Under the pieces are notes generated by a model, which was given only the letters and a program-made list of their open reading frames with translations, did not search any database and had not been told where the DNA came from. Both the position numbers and the translations under genes were made by a program. From Caenorhabditis elegans (taxonomy: Eukaryota; Nematoda; Chromadorea; Rhabditida; Rhabditidae), in NCBI RefSeq assembly GCF_000002985.6, contig NC_003279.8:4774001-4838000 (forward strand): a stretch of 64,000 nucleotides of DNA, read 5' to 3'. This document shows positions 1 to 11,735 of this stretch, one piece after another; within the stretch, counting starts at the first letter, position 1, and every line of letters starts with the position of its first letter.

Positions 1-57
1 ATTCAAAAGACTCCGAATAAAATAAGAAAAAAAAAACTAAATAAATTTAAAATCTAT

Positions 58-3000
58 TTAAATTCGAAATTTTGCTGCTGCTGCAGTCGCTGAAGCTTGA
101 CCATTCACATTATTCGATCGATTGAAAGATGACATTTGATAGAATTGTTGTGGATGTGCTGGATCGTAAAGTCCAGCCGAATCCAGAGATTGACGGCTTC
201 CCATAGTTGATCCATTCATTCGTTGCTCGGCAACTGAAGGAGCGGTCGGGGTGGCTGCAGTGATTTGGGATGTACGGCGGGCTGGTGGTGGTGGTCGAGA
301 TGCGGATGCTGAAAATTTTTTAATTCTGACTGGAAATTGATGGTGTAGATTTAGGAATTTTTATGAAAATCGAAAAACTAAAAAAAATAATTTTTTTTAG
401 TTTTTCGAGAAATCAAAAAATAAAAATAAAATTTTTTTTGAATTATTTTTTGGAAATACATATAAGAAATATAGATTCATAAAAAATGTTGAATTTGATA
501 AGAAAAAGATGTTTCGGCTTTTTAAAAATTTTGTTTAATAATTTCCAGTTTTTTTTTTGAAGAAATTTATTCTTTAAAAAATTAAAATCAGCATATTTTC
601 AATATCCCGTTTTTTCTCGTCTTTTCCGTACAATTTTCTCAAATTTTTAGATTTTCAAAAAATCGAAAGTTTGGTTTTTTTCAATTTTTTGGAGTCATCA
701 TTGATTTTAACTTTTTTTTAAATACGGATTCAGATTTAAGTTAAATTTTTTTTCATTTGGAAATACCGAAAAAATTGAGAAAAAATTTATAAATTTTGGA
801 AAGTAAAAAATCTCTTTGTTTGAATTTCTTCCATTGAAAAATCACATTTTTTGTTTTTTCAAATTATAGCGGTTTTTTTCAATTCAAAATTATCAAATGA
901 ATTTAAAAAACTGAAAACGCACTAGTTCTCATGCGAACTTGTTGATTTTGCATCGAATTTGCAGATTGTGGAAGTGGTGGCTGATGTGATAAAACTCCAT
1001 AATTACTCATATTAGAGCTTCCCAACGTAGAAACAGAAGCCCGTTTTCCAGGATCTGACATTGTTTGTTGTTGCTGATAATCTCCTGCATGTGACGCTCT
1101 TCGTTGAATCATTGCTGCTATCATTGTGTTCGTTGCTGCTGGCGGTGTTCCATTCTTTTGACCCGACGATGGAGATGATTCATGAATAAAGTATCTCGTA
1201 GGATCTTGAACACTACAATAGTTCTCCAGATCACTTCCCAGTTGATCAATATCTCGACATGCTTCAGAGATCAAGAAAGCGCTTGCAGACGTGGCAGAGC
1301 TTCCCGGGGATGTTTCTGGTTGACCGCCGGATGAAGTGGTTGCAGGAGTCGCAGGATGGTATACGGTAGGTGTTGCACCGATACTTGTTGTTGGATTCTG
1401 AAAATTAAAAATTAAAATTTTAAGTTTTGTTTTTTGAGAGTTTTTCTTGGGCTATTTTAAAGCCAAATTCTATAAAAAATTCTTTTTTTTTTAATTAAAA
1501 AAAAGAGCTAATTATTTTTGACTTCCAGCGCAAATTAATTACTTGGTTTAGGCACTTTCGCTATATTAATTGATTCTACTTCATTTTTTTATTCATAATT
1601 TTTCAATTTATTTTGGAAAAAAATTCAAATCAAATATATAGCTGGAAAAGAATTATATTCAAAAATAATAAGCTTTTTAATTGAAAAAAATCGTAAAAAA
1701 TTTTTTTTTTACATTCTTCAAATTTTGTTGCATTTGGTCGTTTTCTACTGTAATTATACGTATCATTTAAACCTAAAGCCCGAAAGCGAAATTACTCCAC
1801 CTTTACCACATTTTCAATTTGAACATTAAAATACTAGACTTTACAAAAAAAAATCCGTTAAAAAACTGACAAATGGCTCAAATGCAAGATTCTGTGGTCT
1901 AGGTATACTTCCACCATTCTGTTGTCTCTGATTGATATATTGCTGATAAGCGGGCGGTGCATTCGAATGTGTTCCATTGCTGACAGCTCGAATCACTGGT
2001 TGATGATGTTGTTGTTGATACTGAGACATTTCAGTGATAGTATTCGATGAAGAATTCCCCGCACCGTTACCCATCAGATTCAGATAAGTCGATGATCCAT
2101 CAGTATTTGGAGATGACATTGAGTAGTGACCAATACTTTTTTCACTATTCCTCCGTTGAAGAGGTGGTTTCGAGTATCTTGTCGATGAAGAGATCACTGA
2201 ACTCGCAGAAGATTCCATATTTCCATTTCCAGTAATCAAAGGCAGATTTCTCGTGCAAGATGTGGAAATTGATCGAGTAGTTCCTCCAAGTCCATTTCCA
2301 GTTAGAGTATGCATCCCATCTTCCGATGAGAAATTGCTCGCCGGTGTAGTAGCACGTGTAGACAGATCTCTGATAGATCCCATACAAGAGTAACCATCTT
2401 CACTGGATCTCCACTTATTCCCTGCCTGTGCTAGACATTGCTTCCATGCCGAGTCGGGTCCTTGAGCTATATCTGATACTATCGAAGATACGAGTTGCTC
2501 TGTATCCACGTGTTTTACAGTACTATCCAAATTATCAACAACTTGTCTCAAATGTGCACCCTCATCAAGCATATTCATTTGAGCATTTAATACTGGCATC
2601 AGTGTTCCTATGAAGAATGAGAATTGTGTCCGTTGCTCGGTCAGTACTTTCGTACAAATCTCGCGTTGCTCGTTCATAGCCGTCACATCTGGCCGTTGCT
2701 TCCGGGATCGCACTTTTTTCACGTGTTTCGCCGCCGTTTTATCCATATCGTGACATCGGGATTTCCAGTAGTTTCCACGTTGTTGCAGACTGATTGCAAG
2801 TTCCTCACACAGAGCATCTGCCCATGATCTCATTCGATTTTCGATCGCTCTTTGTTTGATGCATACTCTTGTCACACAGGCACCGACATCTCGTGAAGCT
2901 CCTGTAATTTAAACTTTTTATTTTTAATTGATTGGAGCAAGAGTATCGTTGGAAATTTTTTCGATTGTATAGAAAATTTGCAAAAATTATATTTTAAAAA

Positions 3001-3716
3001 AAATCAAAATTTGTTTGAAAATTGGAGGTTTTTCTAATTTTTTTTCGAAATCGGAAAACCAAAAATGTTTTTTTTTCCGAAAGAAAAAAAATCGAATTTC
3101 CATGAATTTTCAATCATTTTTTCAACATTTTGAAGTAATTTCTCATTTTCACATCAAAACCCACATACTTCTGATAAATTTATAGTTTTCTCTCCCTTTT
3201 CCGTACATTTCTTCTAATTTTTCCCGATTCTCAATTTATGCTATATTTTTTTTAATCCAAAATTATCCGAAACAAGGCTGGCCGTTTTTATTTTAAAAAA
3301 AATTACGGATTTTTTGTTGATTTTTCGGAACAAAAAAAAAAAAAAAATACTAATTTTTTTGTTAAAAAAAAATTACAAATGTTTGTTTTTGGGTTTTTTA
3401 AAAAATTTTTTCGGACAAAAAAAAACATTAATTTTTTAGGTTAGAAGCGAGATTACACGAATTTATTTTGGATTTTCAAATTATTTTTTTTCTAGACAAA
3501 ATAAGCAAAAATACCTTTAAGGTTATTTGCATTATCACACACTCCCTGCATAGCCTCCGTGAACGTGGATAGGCATTGTGCAGTTGCTCTGAGCTGTGTC
3601 CCTAGCTTTTGGGCCTTCTGACTGAGAGCATCCCATCCAGGATACGTGTGTTTCATGTCATGCACAACACTCTGATATAGTGTTGTTAGAAGATTGAACT
3701 CCGCGTCCGGGTCCAT
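58..3716 (-). CDS. IMD (I-BAR) domain protein, MIM/MTSS1-like
   Basis: Four exons, 3515-3716, 1871-2901, 923-1397 and 58-308, join in phase to 652 residues ending at TAA 58-60. Residues 1 to about 230 form the IMD/I-BAR region: the start MDPDAEF, then NNLKGASRDVGACVTRVCIKQRAIE and the basic KHVKKVRSRKQRP stretch match the MTSS1/IRSp53 pattern. Known role of the family: antiparallel helical dimers bind PI(4,5)P2 membranes and actin and promote outward protrusions. The rest is low-complexity Ser/Thr/Gln/Pro-rich. I see neither the C-terminal WH2 of vertebrate MTSS1 nor an SH3 domain of IRSp53. The start is preceded by a TTTCAG acceptor 1 nt upstream of ATG, fitting a trans-splice site or 5'UTR exon. 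Donors at exon 2 (GTCAGT) and exon 3 (GTGCGT) are weak, so alternative 3' exons outside the window are possible. I recall this as M04F3.5, not verified. Confidence 0.82.
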
Positions 3717-5406
3717 CCTGAAATTTAAAAAATTATAGGTTTAGAGGTTGAGAGCAAAGAAAAAAAAACATTTTCGATTCTATAATAATTTGAGAAGTAA
3801 GAACTTGTTGCGAAAAAAATAGACAACAAAGCCAACGTGTGTGAGCTCGGCGTGAGCATCTTCTGCCAAAGTTTGTGTGATGAGACACGACGATAAAAGT
3901 CAAATGCACCACACAAAAGGGATGCCGGGCGGCGGAAAATGTGCATGATAGTGTGCAATTTGACGAGTATCCGAGACATTCGGATTATGTAAATGTGACG
4001 AGCCGAGAACGAGCCGCGGAGCCTGGAGCCACGGCGTAAGGACAACGAAACGAGGATAAGGAATAAAAAACATAGAAAGTCGGACGGATACTTGATGAGA
4101 TTCAATGTCCCGTGGGAGCTAGAGAAAATGGAAAAAAACGAGTGAAACAAAAATTAGTAAATTGGTTTTTCAACGATGTAACGGCAACTGAAGAAGAACT
4201 TGTTGAACTAGGAAAATAGAAAAAAAAATCAGAAAATCGTTTAGAGAAAGTATATATGTTATTTTTGATTTCAGCTACTTTATGTTCATGTTTATGCAGT
4301 GCCGAACAATTCGACAATAAATACAAAAACACAATAAAACTTTTAGATCAGCTACAGTATTTTAAAATGGAATTCCAAATTTAAAAAAATTGTCTACCAG
4401 GGTATGTTTGAAACAAAAATTCACTATAGTGCATTTTCTTAAAGCGATAACGTATAATATTCATGTTTTAAATTATTTGCTAATCAACATTTAAAAAAAG
4501 AATACTTTTTTTTAAATCAAAAACTTTGAAAATTCGGCAAACCAAACTTGAAACTACAGTAATCTTTAAAGGTGCACACCTTTTCGCATTCGATAAAAAT
4601 TGTCGTGTCGAGACCGGGTACGGTTTTTTTAAAATAAAAATAAATTTCTCGCCTGGGTTATATGCTACCTACAGTATTGTCACATTGCCAAGTGGCTCCG
4701 AGAAATGACATTAAAAATTTCTCGTTTATTGTGTATTGCGCAAAAAAAACGAGTCATAAAAACTAGGCCGCAACCTTTGCATATGCAGTAACATGAACTT
4801 CTATGCAGTAAAAAAATCAAAAAGAAAGCCGCATCTTCCTCACCATCATACCATCGTCACTGGCTAGCTGTACAGCACAGAATTGAACGACACAAAAAAT
4901 GATAAACAAAACCTCCGTGGTGAAGCAAGGAGGGGCCGACCAAAAAGAACTGCTAATACTTTGGTAAGCTGATCGTGAAAACAGAAAAAGAGTGAGAGAC
5001 AGGGAGACGGACTCTAACTAATTCTACGAGTAAATAATCGTTTTATTAGTCGTTTAGGAGAGTGGTACAGTGCTTTTGGAGACAAAGATTTAGAACGTTA
5101 TAATTTAAAATTTAAAAAATGTTTCAATAATTTTCATCAAAGTAATGAGGAATAACCTTAACTTAAAAAATACCTTAAAAAGTTCCAAGAAAAAAATCTA
5201 AAAATAACTGCAGATTAATTTGTAAGAAGCTGGTAAACAACTGCAGTAAGCCATTTTTTAAATACCGAGTCATTTTTAAAATGAAAGTATAGCACGGCCA
5301 TGTGTCGATTTACGCAGTTCGTGTACTCCTCGAGGAAAAACTTGGATTTATTTTTAAAAAGGTTATTACAGCTTTAGGTGAAATAATCGATTTTTTGTAA
5401 AAATTA
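3717..5406. other. Intergenic / upstream region of the IMD gene
   Basis: No exon with supportable splice sites was found on either strand. The stretch at about 4545-4640 is a fragment of a dispersed repeat that recurs at 62.9-63.1 kb (ACAGTA, CTTTAAAGG and GTGTCGAGACCGGG words). The IMD gene promoter should lie here. Confidence 0.5.
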
Positions 5407-6122
5407 CTTAAGAAGGAGTATCGTCAATGGGGAAATTGTTTTAAAATGTAGTATTTGTACTCAAACTTCCAATTATTGCAAAAGAAAAACGGAAAAAATC
5501 CGTTAACATTCCGCATTTAGCCGTTGAAATCGACGAAAGTGTCTGAAAGTGGCTGAATTTGAATTTCGAGCGCAAACGAATCCTAGGCCACCGCGCAACT
5601 TCTAGGCCATATTCGTAAACAAAATATTGATTTAAATGTAATTTTTTCGAACTTTAATTCGTTTTTCTTACTCAAAAAGTTCAAGAAAACTGGATTAAAA
5701 AAGATTAAAGGACGATCCGTTCTTCAAGTGCTATGCACTGCGGATCTGGGATTCAGGTACACTGCCTGGTGGTGATCCCTCTGGGCTGTAATTTAAGCCA
5801 CGTCCTAGCCGGGGACTGTGGCCGATAACCCAGTCGTGGATTGCTCCACTTCCCAATAGAGGCTGGGTGAACCTCGGGGGTGAGGCCGGACTTGAACTCG
5901 TGACCTCCAGACTGCTAGCGGCCACCACTACCGACTGAGCTATAAAAATTCGAAAGATCGTCGTGGCCTAGGATTTCTCTAGTTAATGTTTAAAGATTTT
6001 TTCGACTTAAAATGCTGAATCTAAACGGATTTTTCCCGTTTTTGTTTTGTAATATTCGTAAGTTTGAGCACGAAAACTACATTTTAAAACAATTTTCCCA
6101 TTGACGATACTCCTTCTTTAAG
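5407..6122. repeat. Palindromic element with about 170-190 bp inverted arms, hosting a SINE
   Basis: The left arm (about 5407-5595) starts CTTAAGAAGGAGTATCGTCA and the right arm (about 5955-6122) ends with its reverse complement with one indel. The arms stay alignable through the words GTTTTAAAATGTAGT, AAAATCCGTT and CCTAGGCCAC at roughly 80% identity by eye. Such long, non-coding inverted arms are typical of nematode foldback or MITE-like DNA elements. The centre (about 5700-5945) is a tRNA-like SINE, annotated separately. Confidence 0.75.
5700..5946 (-). mobile_element. tRNA-derived SINE with RTE-like 3' tail
   Basis: Read on the minus strand, the element begins with a pol III A box TAGCTCAGTCGG (plus-strand 5931-5942, perfect to TRGCNNAGYNGG). 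A B box AGTTCAAGTCC follows (5888-5898, 10 of 11 to GGTTCRANNCC), about 33 nt downstream. A tRNA-unrelated body of about 140 bp follows. The 3' end carries GATCCGCAG, then CAC, then TGAAGAACGGATCGTC (5705-5747). The same words in the same order occur at the 3' end of the RTE LINE at 42088-42125. That is the expected architecture of a SINE mobilised by a partner LINE. It lacks a plausible cloverleaf with acceptor stem and so is not a functional tRNA gene. Confidence 0.7.
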
Positions 6123-6814
6123 ATTTACAAAATTCCAAAAGGAAAACGGAATATGTATATTTTTTGAGAGAACTGTACGTGTTACATTTGCAAAAAGAGA
6201 AAGAGCGCAAAAAAAATATTGGGTTGATCATCATCCAGAACCATTTTTGTTTGCATAGGCAGAGGTGGCCTCAGTCCCGTTGAGAAGATATGTACAAAAT
6301 GTAATATAAATAAAGGATAGTACCCATCTTCTGCCCTGCAGGGCTTGGCATACGCGGAAAGAAAAAGATGGCGGAAGAGAAATCCACGAGTTCGACACAA
6401 GTCATTCCCCCTATCTTCACGCTCATGCACAACAAGCACAGTGTGCACAGGAAGAGTATTCGATAGAAGAATGAGCAGTACAAACAAGTAGGCGAGAACC
6501 CGATATTCGAAGGTGGCAATGCTCCGCGCGCGCGCGCAAGAGCGGAAAAAAGTGGAATACTGTGAACAATGCGGGTGGGTCACGGGGTCATCAACATCAT
6601 CATACCTCTTTGAGCAAATGAACTTTCGTTAAAGAACACAGAGAGTGCATATTACGGTATCCCGTTTCAATTCATTCTGGTTATTTGGAGGCAAAATGGC
6701 ACAGTGAAAGGGAGAAATTGGTAGAGGTTACGATGTGTAGAATGGTATTATAGAATGTTCTGTTATTCGAAAACAGATCAGTAAAAAATATGATAAAACT
6801 TTTTTTTAAAAGAA

Positions 6815-7200
6815 TTTTTAATTTCCGGCAATTTGCCGATTTTTGCCGGAAATTTCGATTTTCGACAAATTACTGATTTGTCGAACATCAATTTGCCGGA
6901 ATTTTTTAGAGGAATTATTTATAAGACGGAAACACTTAAAACTGTGCCCTTTTGAAATTTTTTCCTGTTTTCTAGATATTTTCATTGAAGTTGCTTACTT
7001 TTCAAAATATATGTAGTTTTGCCGATTAATATTGGTATTCGGGAATTTCCAAAAAAAAAATGTACAAAACCACAAATTGCCGTTTTTCCGGAAAATTCGG
7101 CAAATCGGCATTTTGCCGGAAGTTTTCAACTCCGACAATTTGCCGTTTTTCTGAAATTTTTAATTCTTACAATTCGCCGATTTGCCGGCCACCCCTGGTT
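6815..7200. repeat. TTGCCG-rich dispersed repeat, copy 1
   Basis: Clustered AATTTGCCGGAAATT-type words in both orientations flank a conserved core beginning AAGACGGAAACACTTAAAAC (6922 on) and running through TTTTCTAGATATTTTCA to about 7015. The same core recurs in the copies at 9.9-10.3 and 11.2-11.6 kb. Confidence 0.7.
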
Positions 7201-7956
7201 CGCTATATTGTTGTTAGGGAAAATTTCAGACCTTAAAATTTCAAATACCCTAGAACCATCAGAGAAAAACTTTTTCGGACAAAAAATCTCAGAAATCTTT
7301 AAATTGAAACAAAGAGTCATAGGCGGGGATTAGTCAAAACAAAACGCATCGTGTTGCAAGAAAAATAGTAGATGGGAGCAAAAAATGTCAAAGGAATGGA
7401 TTAAAAATTTCGAGTAGCCGCCGTCACCTCACTTCCTTCGTCTCTTTCAGTCCTACTATTACACACACATCGCTGAACTCATTTTCTATTACTAGAAAGC
7501 GCGGAAAAAAACGACCGGTGGAGTAGCAAAGAGGACGAGGTCCGAGAAAGTGGACACACGAAGACGTCGAGATGAGGAGGAGGAGGGGAAAAAGCTAAAA
7601 ACGACTACTTCTTCGGCTTCTCGAGGGACATGAAGCCATTTCTTGTTGTGTTCAAGTAGAACGGCCACCGCAGAGGCGACACTGGAAAATGGCGACAAAT
7701 TTGACAAGGAAACACGCTGAGAAGCAGTAAAAGAACAAAACAATCGGGTGGTCAGTTAGCGAGAAAAAAAAGGAAAAAGAATGAAGATGAGAAGCACAAC
7801 TTGACGGAAAAAACTTGTCCCATCTCTTTTCTGGACTCCAGCTCGAGGGCATATATATAGACATATTTGGGCTTATCTCATGAGAGCCCCAAGTGCAATA
7901 GATTTGTTTTTTCATCTCTAGTTTTGACAAAAAACAATTCAAGCACTGGAATCACA

Positions 7957-8138
7957 CGTGGTGTCAGAGTGTCCCATTTCGGTTTGATCTACTTAGATCT
8001 ACAAAAAATTCGGGAGTTGACCCGCAGAGTTCTCAATAGATTTCGCATGATTAAGTACATGCTGACGTCACATTTTTTGGGCAACAAATGATCGTATTTT
8101 TGTAGATCAAACCGTGATGGGACAGCCTGACACCACGT
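7957..8138. repeat. MITE-like inverted repeat (CGGTTTGATCTAC family)
   Basis: Left arm reads CGTGGTGTCAG, then TGTCCCATTTCGGTTTGATC. The right arm is its inverse: GATCAAACCGTGATGGGACA, then CTGACACCACG. Loop of about 90 nt. No coding capacity. Confidence 0.75.
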
Positions 8139-9889
8139 TGAATCGATCTACTCTCATGTCTATAGAATAAAACCATTCAATATTAGAACGAGTATCAGAA
8201 GATTCTAGAATTTGAGGGTTTCAAATCTATTTTATAGTATTTTTTTCCTCACATTTTCAGAGGAGTGATTCATTAAAATCATGTGTTTTCAGCGTAATTT
8301 TTATGATTTAAAAAATCTAAAAAATCAGTAGAGAAATTTTTGTTCAAGCCTCACTATCAGAACCTCGTTGAACTATTATGGAAGAAAAATAAGTCAGACT
8401 GCCCTTTTCGTCGTTTCACACAGAAATCATAACTTTTTGATGAGAAGAAGGCAAAGGGATAGAATAAGAAATTGAATCACCATTGAAGGCAAAAGTTTTC
8501 GAGACCACCAAAGTGGGAGACATAGATATATGATACTTATACAAATGTGTATATGTGTTCGAGAGCGAACGGAAATTCGAATGGAAACTGAAAACATGCC
8601 ATTTTCTTCTGTTTTCTTGATTGTTTTCGGTGTTTTCTGTTACCAAGAACAACGGGAGAGATTGAATGAAAAGGGCAGACAGGAGTTGTGAAAACGGAAC
8701 GTTTTAATCAGAAACCAATGAGAAAATTGTAGGATTTTTGGGTTTTTTCGTGATTTTCGCGAAAAAATTCATTGTCGCTTTTTTCGAAAAAATTCTGATA
8801 TCCTAAGAAAATTCATAATTTTTTTTTTCTGAAAAAAAAAACTATTCGGAATTATAAAAATAGTGCAATTTTGATCAGGATCAGGGCTGGGACTTTTTTG
8901 GTACTTTGATATTTTGACGAAAAATTGATTTTTCGGTTTTCGGGACAAAATCATATTTTACAAATATGTAGTAAAATGTTGTTTTTGATGGGTTTTAATG
9001 GTTTTGAATGATTTTTTATCTTAAGCTAAAAAAAAACGAATTTCGTTTTTTTTTGTTTCTTGGATTTTTTATGGTTTTTCGAAAATTTCAATTTTTTGGT
9101 CCCAGCCCTGATCAGGATATTAATATTTTTCGAAATCACACTTTAAAATTACAAAACTTCCAGTTTTTCACTTTTTCTGTGTTTTTTGGTTTTCATTTTC
9201 GGAAAAAAATCGGATTCAAAACTGGTGGGGATCCTGAACCACCTCCGTCAATCTTTTCATTTTGAGCCATCTCAAGTGTTGTGCTCAAGTGATGACAGAC
9301 TTCCAAATCATCGTGAGATTCTCCAATGAATTGGAGGCATGAAGCTGAATAGAAGTGAGATGAAGCAAAGAAATATGAAAAAAATAAAAAATAAAACAGA
9401 TCAGCATATGTATACTATTATGAAGTAGTGTATAGGAAAGGGTATGTTTCCGGTTCGAATAAAATCGGACGCAAAACCCAGAATGAGATTGACACCGAAA
9501 CCACAACAAATTCAAGGTTATTGCACCGAGAATATATGATCTTCAAGCGGGAGGAGAAGAATAAGAAGAAGAATGGCGAGAAAAGTAACGACTTTTCACA
9601 AATGTTACACATTTCTTGTATAACATATGTTGTTATTTATATAAACATTTTAAGTAGAGCTCTGAATTAATGCACAAAGATGGAGTGGAGAGTCGTTTTG
9701 AGAATATTTTTAATGATTGAAAATAGTCTGAAATAATAGAATCTAACTATCAAAAAGTGTAAAAATTTCTCGTTTTTACGAACTTTTAAGTACAAAATTG
9801 TAAAAAAAATTAAAGGAACGACAAAATTATTTTCGAATTGCCGCGGGAAATTTTTTCTTTTTTGTCAATTTTTCCCCAAAAAATTTAGT

Positions 9890-10290
9890 TTTTAATTAAA
9901 ATTTTGAAAAAACTTTGTCGCATTCGGCAAATCGGCAACTTGCACGTTTGCCGGAAATATTTTATTCCCGCAATTTGCCGGAAATTTTGTTTTTCGGCAA
10001 ATTGTCAACTTGCCGGTTTGCCGAACATCAATTTGAGATTTTTAATAAGACGGAAATACTTGAAACTGGGCCTATTTGAAACTTTTTTCCCGTTTTCTTT
10101 AGATATTTTCATAGAATTTGCTTATTTTTCAAAATAGATGTAGGAACATTCATAGAATGAGCACAATTTTGCCGATCAAAATTGACATTCTGAAATTTCA
10201 AAAAAAAAAGTGCAAAACCACAATTTGCCGGAAATTTTCAATTCCGGCAATTTACCGATTTGCCGGAAAAAAATCATTTGCCGCCCACCC
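9890..10290. repeat. TTGCCG-rich dispersed repeat, copy 2
   Basis: Same organisation as the copy at 6.8 kb: TTGCCGGAAAT words in both orientations around a core with AAGACGGAAATACTTGAAAC and TTCTTTAGATATTTTCATAG (10048-10115). Confidence 0.7.
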
Positions 10291-11154
10291 CTGATTTTCA
10301 CATCGAAAGATAAGTTTTAAAATTTTACATTTCAAAATTAATATGAAATTGAATTAAAAAGATAATATAAAAACCAACCAAAAAATAATTAATTCAGCCG
10401 TTTTTTTTTTCAAATTTTTGCAATTTTGAGCTTGAAATTTCGAAAAACAAAACAGAAATTTTCAATTCTTAATTTCACACTATTTTCCATAGTTTAAAAC
10501 AAATTCCCTGCCAAAAAATGTAATCTAAAAAAAGCTTGTGAAGGTAACAAACAAAAAACTACGAAATTTGAGAACAAGAGCAGAAGAGAGCTCCTTTTTC
10601 GACTCGAAAACCCTACAATTTGAGCTATGACTAAACGGTGTTGCTCTTTAGAGCTGAGGTTTAATCATATTTGGGGTAGTGGAGGCACTTCAAGCACATT
10701 GAAATAAAACAATGAAAGTTTGAAGTGAACTTTGCTAAACGGAAAGAATGGGGACAGCTGAGCACACGAAGCATAATCATTTATGGGAATTCTCCTCGAA
10801 AAGTTTATGAGCACAGAAAAAGAGGCAAAGGAAAAGGAAAAATTGAATTTTCGAATAAAGAAGAAAGAGTTCGCTATTTTTGTGGTGAACAACTGCTACA
10901 GAACAAAAATGAAGTCGAGAATGCAGAGAAAAGGGGTCAACCCACACCCGTTCTGCATCTATTCACCTGTCAATACATATTTGTCTTGTAGACCAATTTC
11001 AGGTATAGAAAAGAAACGATTGGTGAAGGTAGTGAAAAGGCAGAGGCTTTTTAAATTGAAAACTGGTAGAAGATCAAACAAAATATCAACATTTTCACTA
11101 ATACTTCATTAAAAGTGGAGAGACCCAAAATAGCTTAAAACTACCGTATTTCGT

Positions 11155-11570
11155 AATGCGACCAGAAATGGGCTGCAATTGCCGTTCGGCAAATCGGCAA
11201 ATTGCTTGCCGATTTGGCGGAAATGTTGAATTCCGGCAATTTGCAAGAAAATTTAAATTCCGCCAATTTGCCGAATATCAATTTGCCGGAAATTTTTAGA
11301 GGGATTTTTTTATGGCGGAAACACTGAAAACTGTGCATTTTTTGAAATTTTTTGTTCGTTTTCTTTAGATATTTTCACAGAATTAACTTTTCAAAATAGA
11401 TGTAGGATGCGTACAATGTTGCCGATAATTTTCGGAAATTGCCGTTTTTCCGGCAAATTCGGCAATGTGCCGGAAATAGTCAATACCGGCAATTTGCCGA
11501 TTTTCCGGAAATTTTAAATTCTGGCAATTCGCCGATTTGCCGGAAAAAAAATCGTTTGCCACCCCCGAAT
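11155..11570. repeat. TTGCCG-rich dispersed repeat, copy 3
   Basis: Third copy, with the core at 11296-11405 (GGCGGAAACACTGAAAAC, then TTCTTTAGATATTTTCACAG) between arrays of CCGGCAATTTGCC words. Confidence 0.7.
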
Positions 11571-11636
11571 TGAGTCCCAGCCGCTACTGACAAATTGGCA
11601 AATTCTGATATTTAACCTCAAAATTAGGGCTGTACA

Positions 11637-11735
11637 ACCGGACGTCCGGTCGTCCGAACCGGACGCACATGCGTCCGGTTCGGACGCAGTGCGTCCGGTG
11701 GTGTCAAAATCGGACGACCGGACGCCGATTTGTGC
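11637..11735. repeat. GC-rich CGTCCGG inverted/tandem cluster
   Basis: Around ten copies of GGACG/CGTCC within 100 bp (for example GGACGTCCGGTCGTCCGAAC), arranged in both orientations. Much more GC-rich than its surroundings. No coding role apparent. Confidence 0.6.

Noticed and set aside
5731..5928. 65-codon minus-strand open frame and possible tRNA gene at the same place
   Set aside because: The frame runs through the SINE body. The tRNA-like part lacks a matching acceptor stem and proper anticodon arm, so it is a SINE and not a tRNA gene or protein gene.
6182..6583. 133-codon minus-strand open frame
   Set aside because: Cys/Phe/Leu-rich composition typical of translated AT-rich noncoding DNA, no splice sites joining it to other exons, and a second frame open over the same bases.
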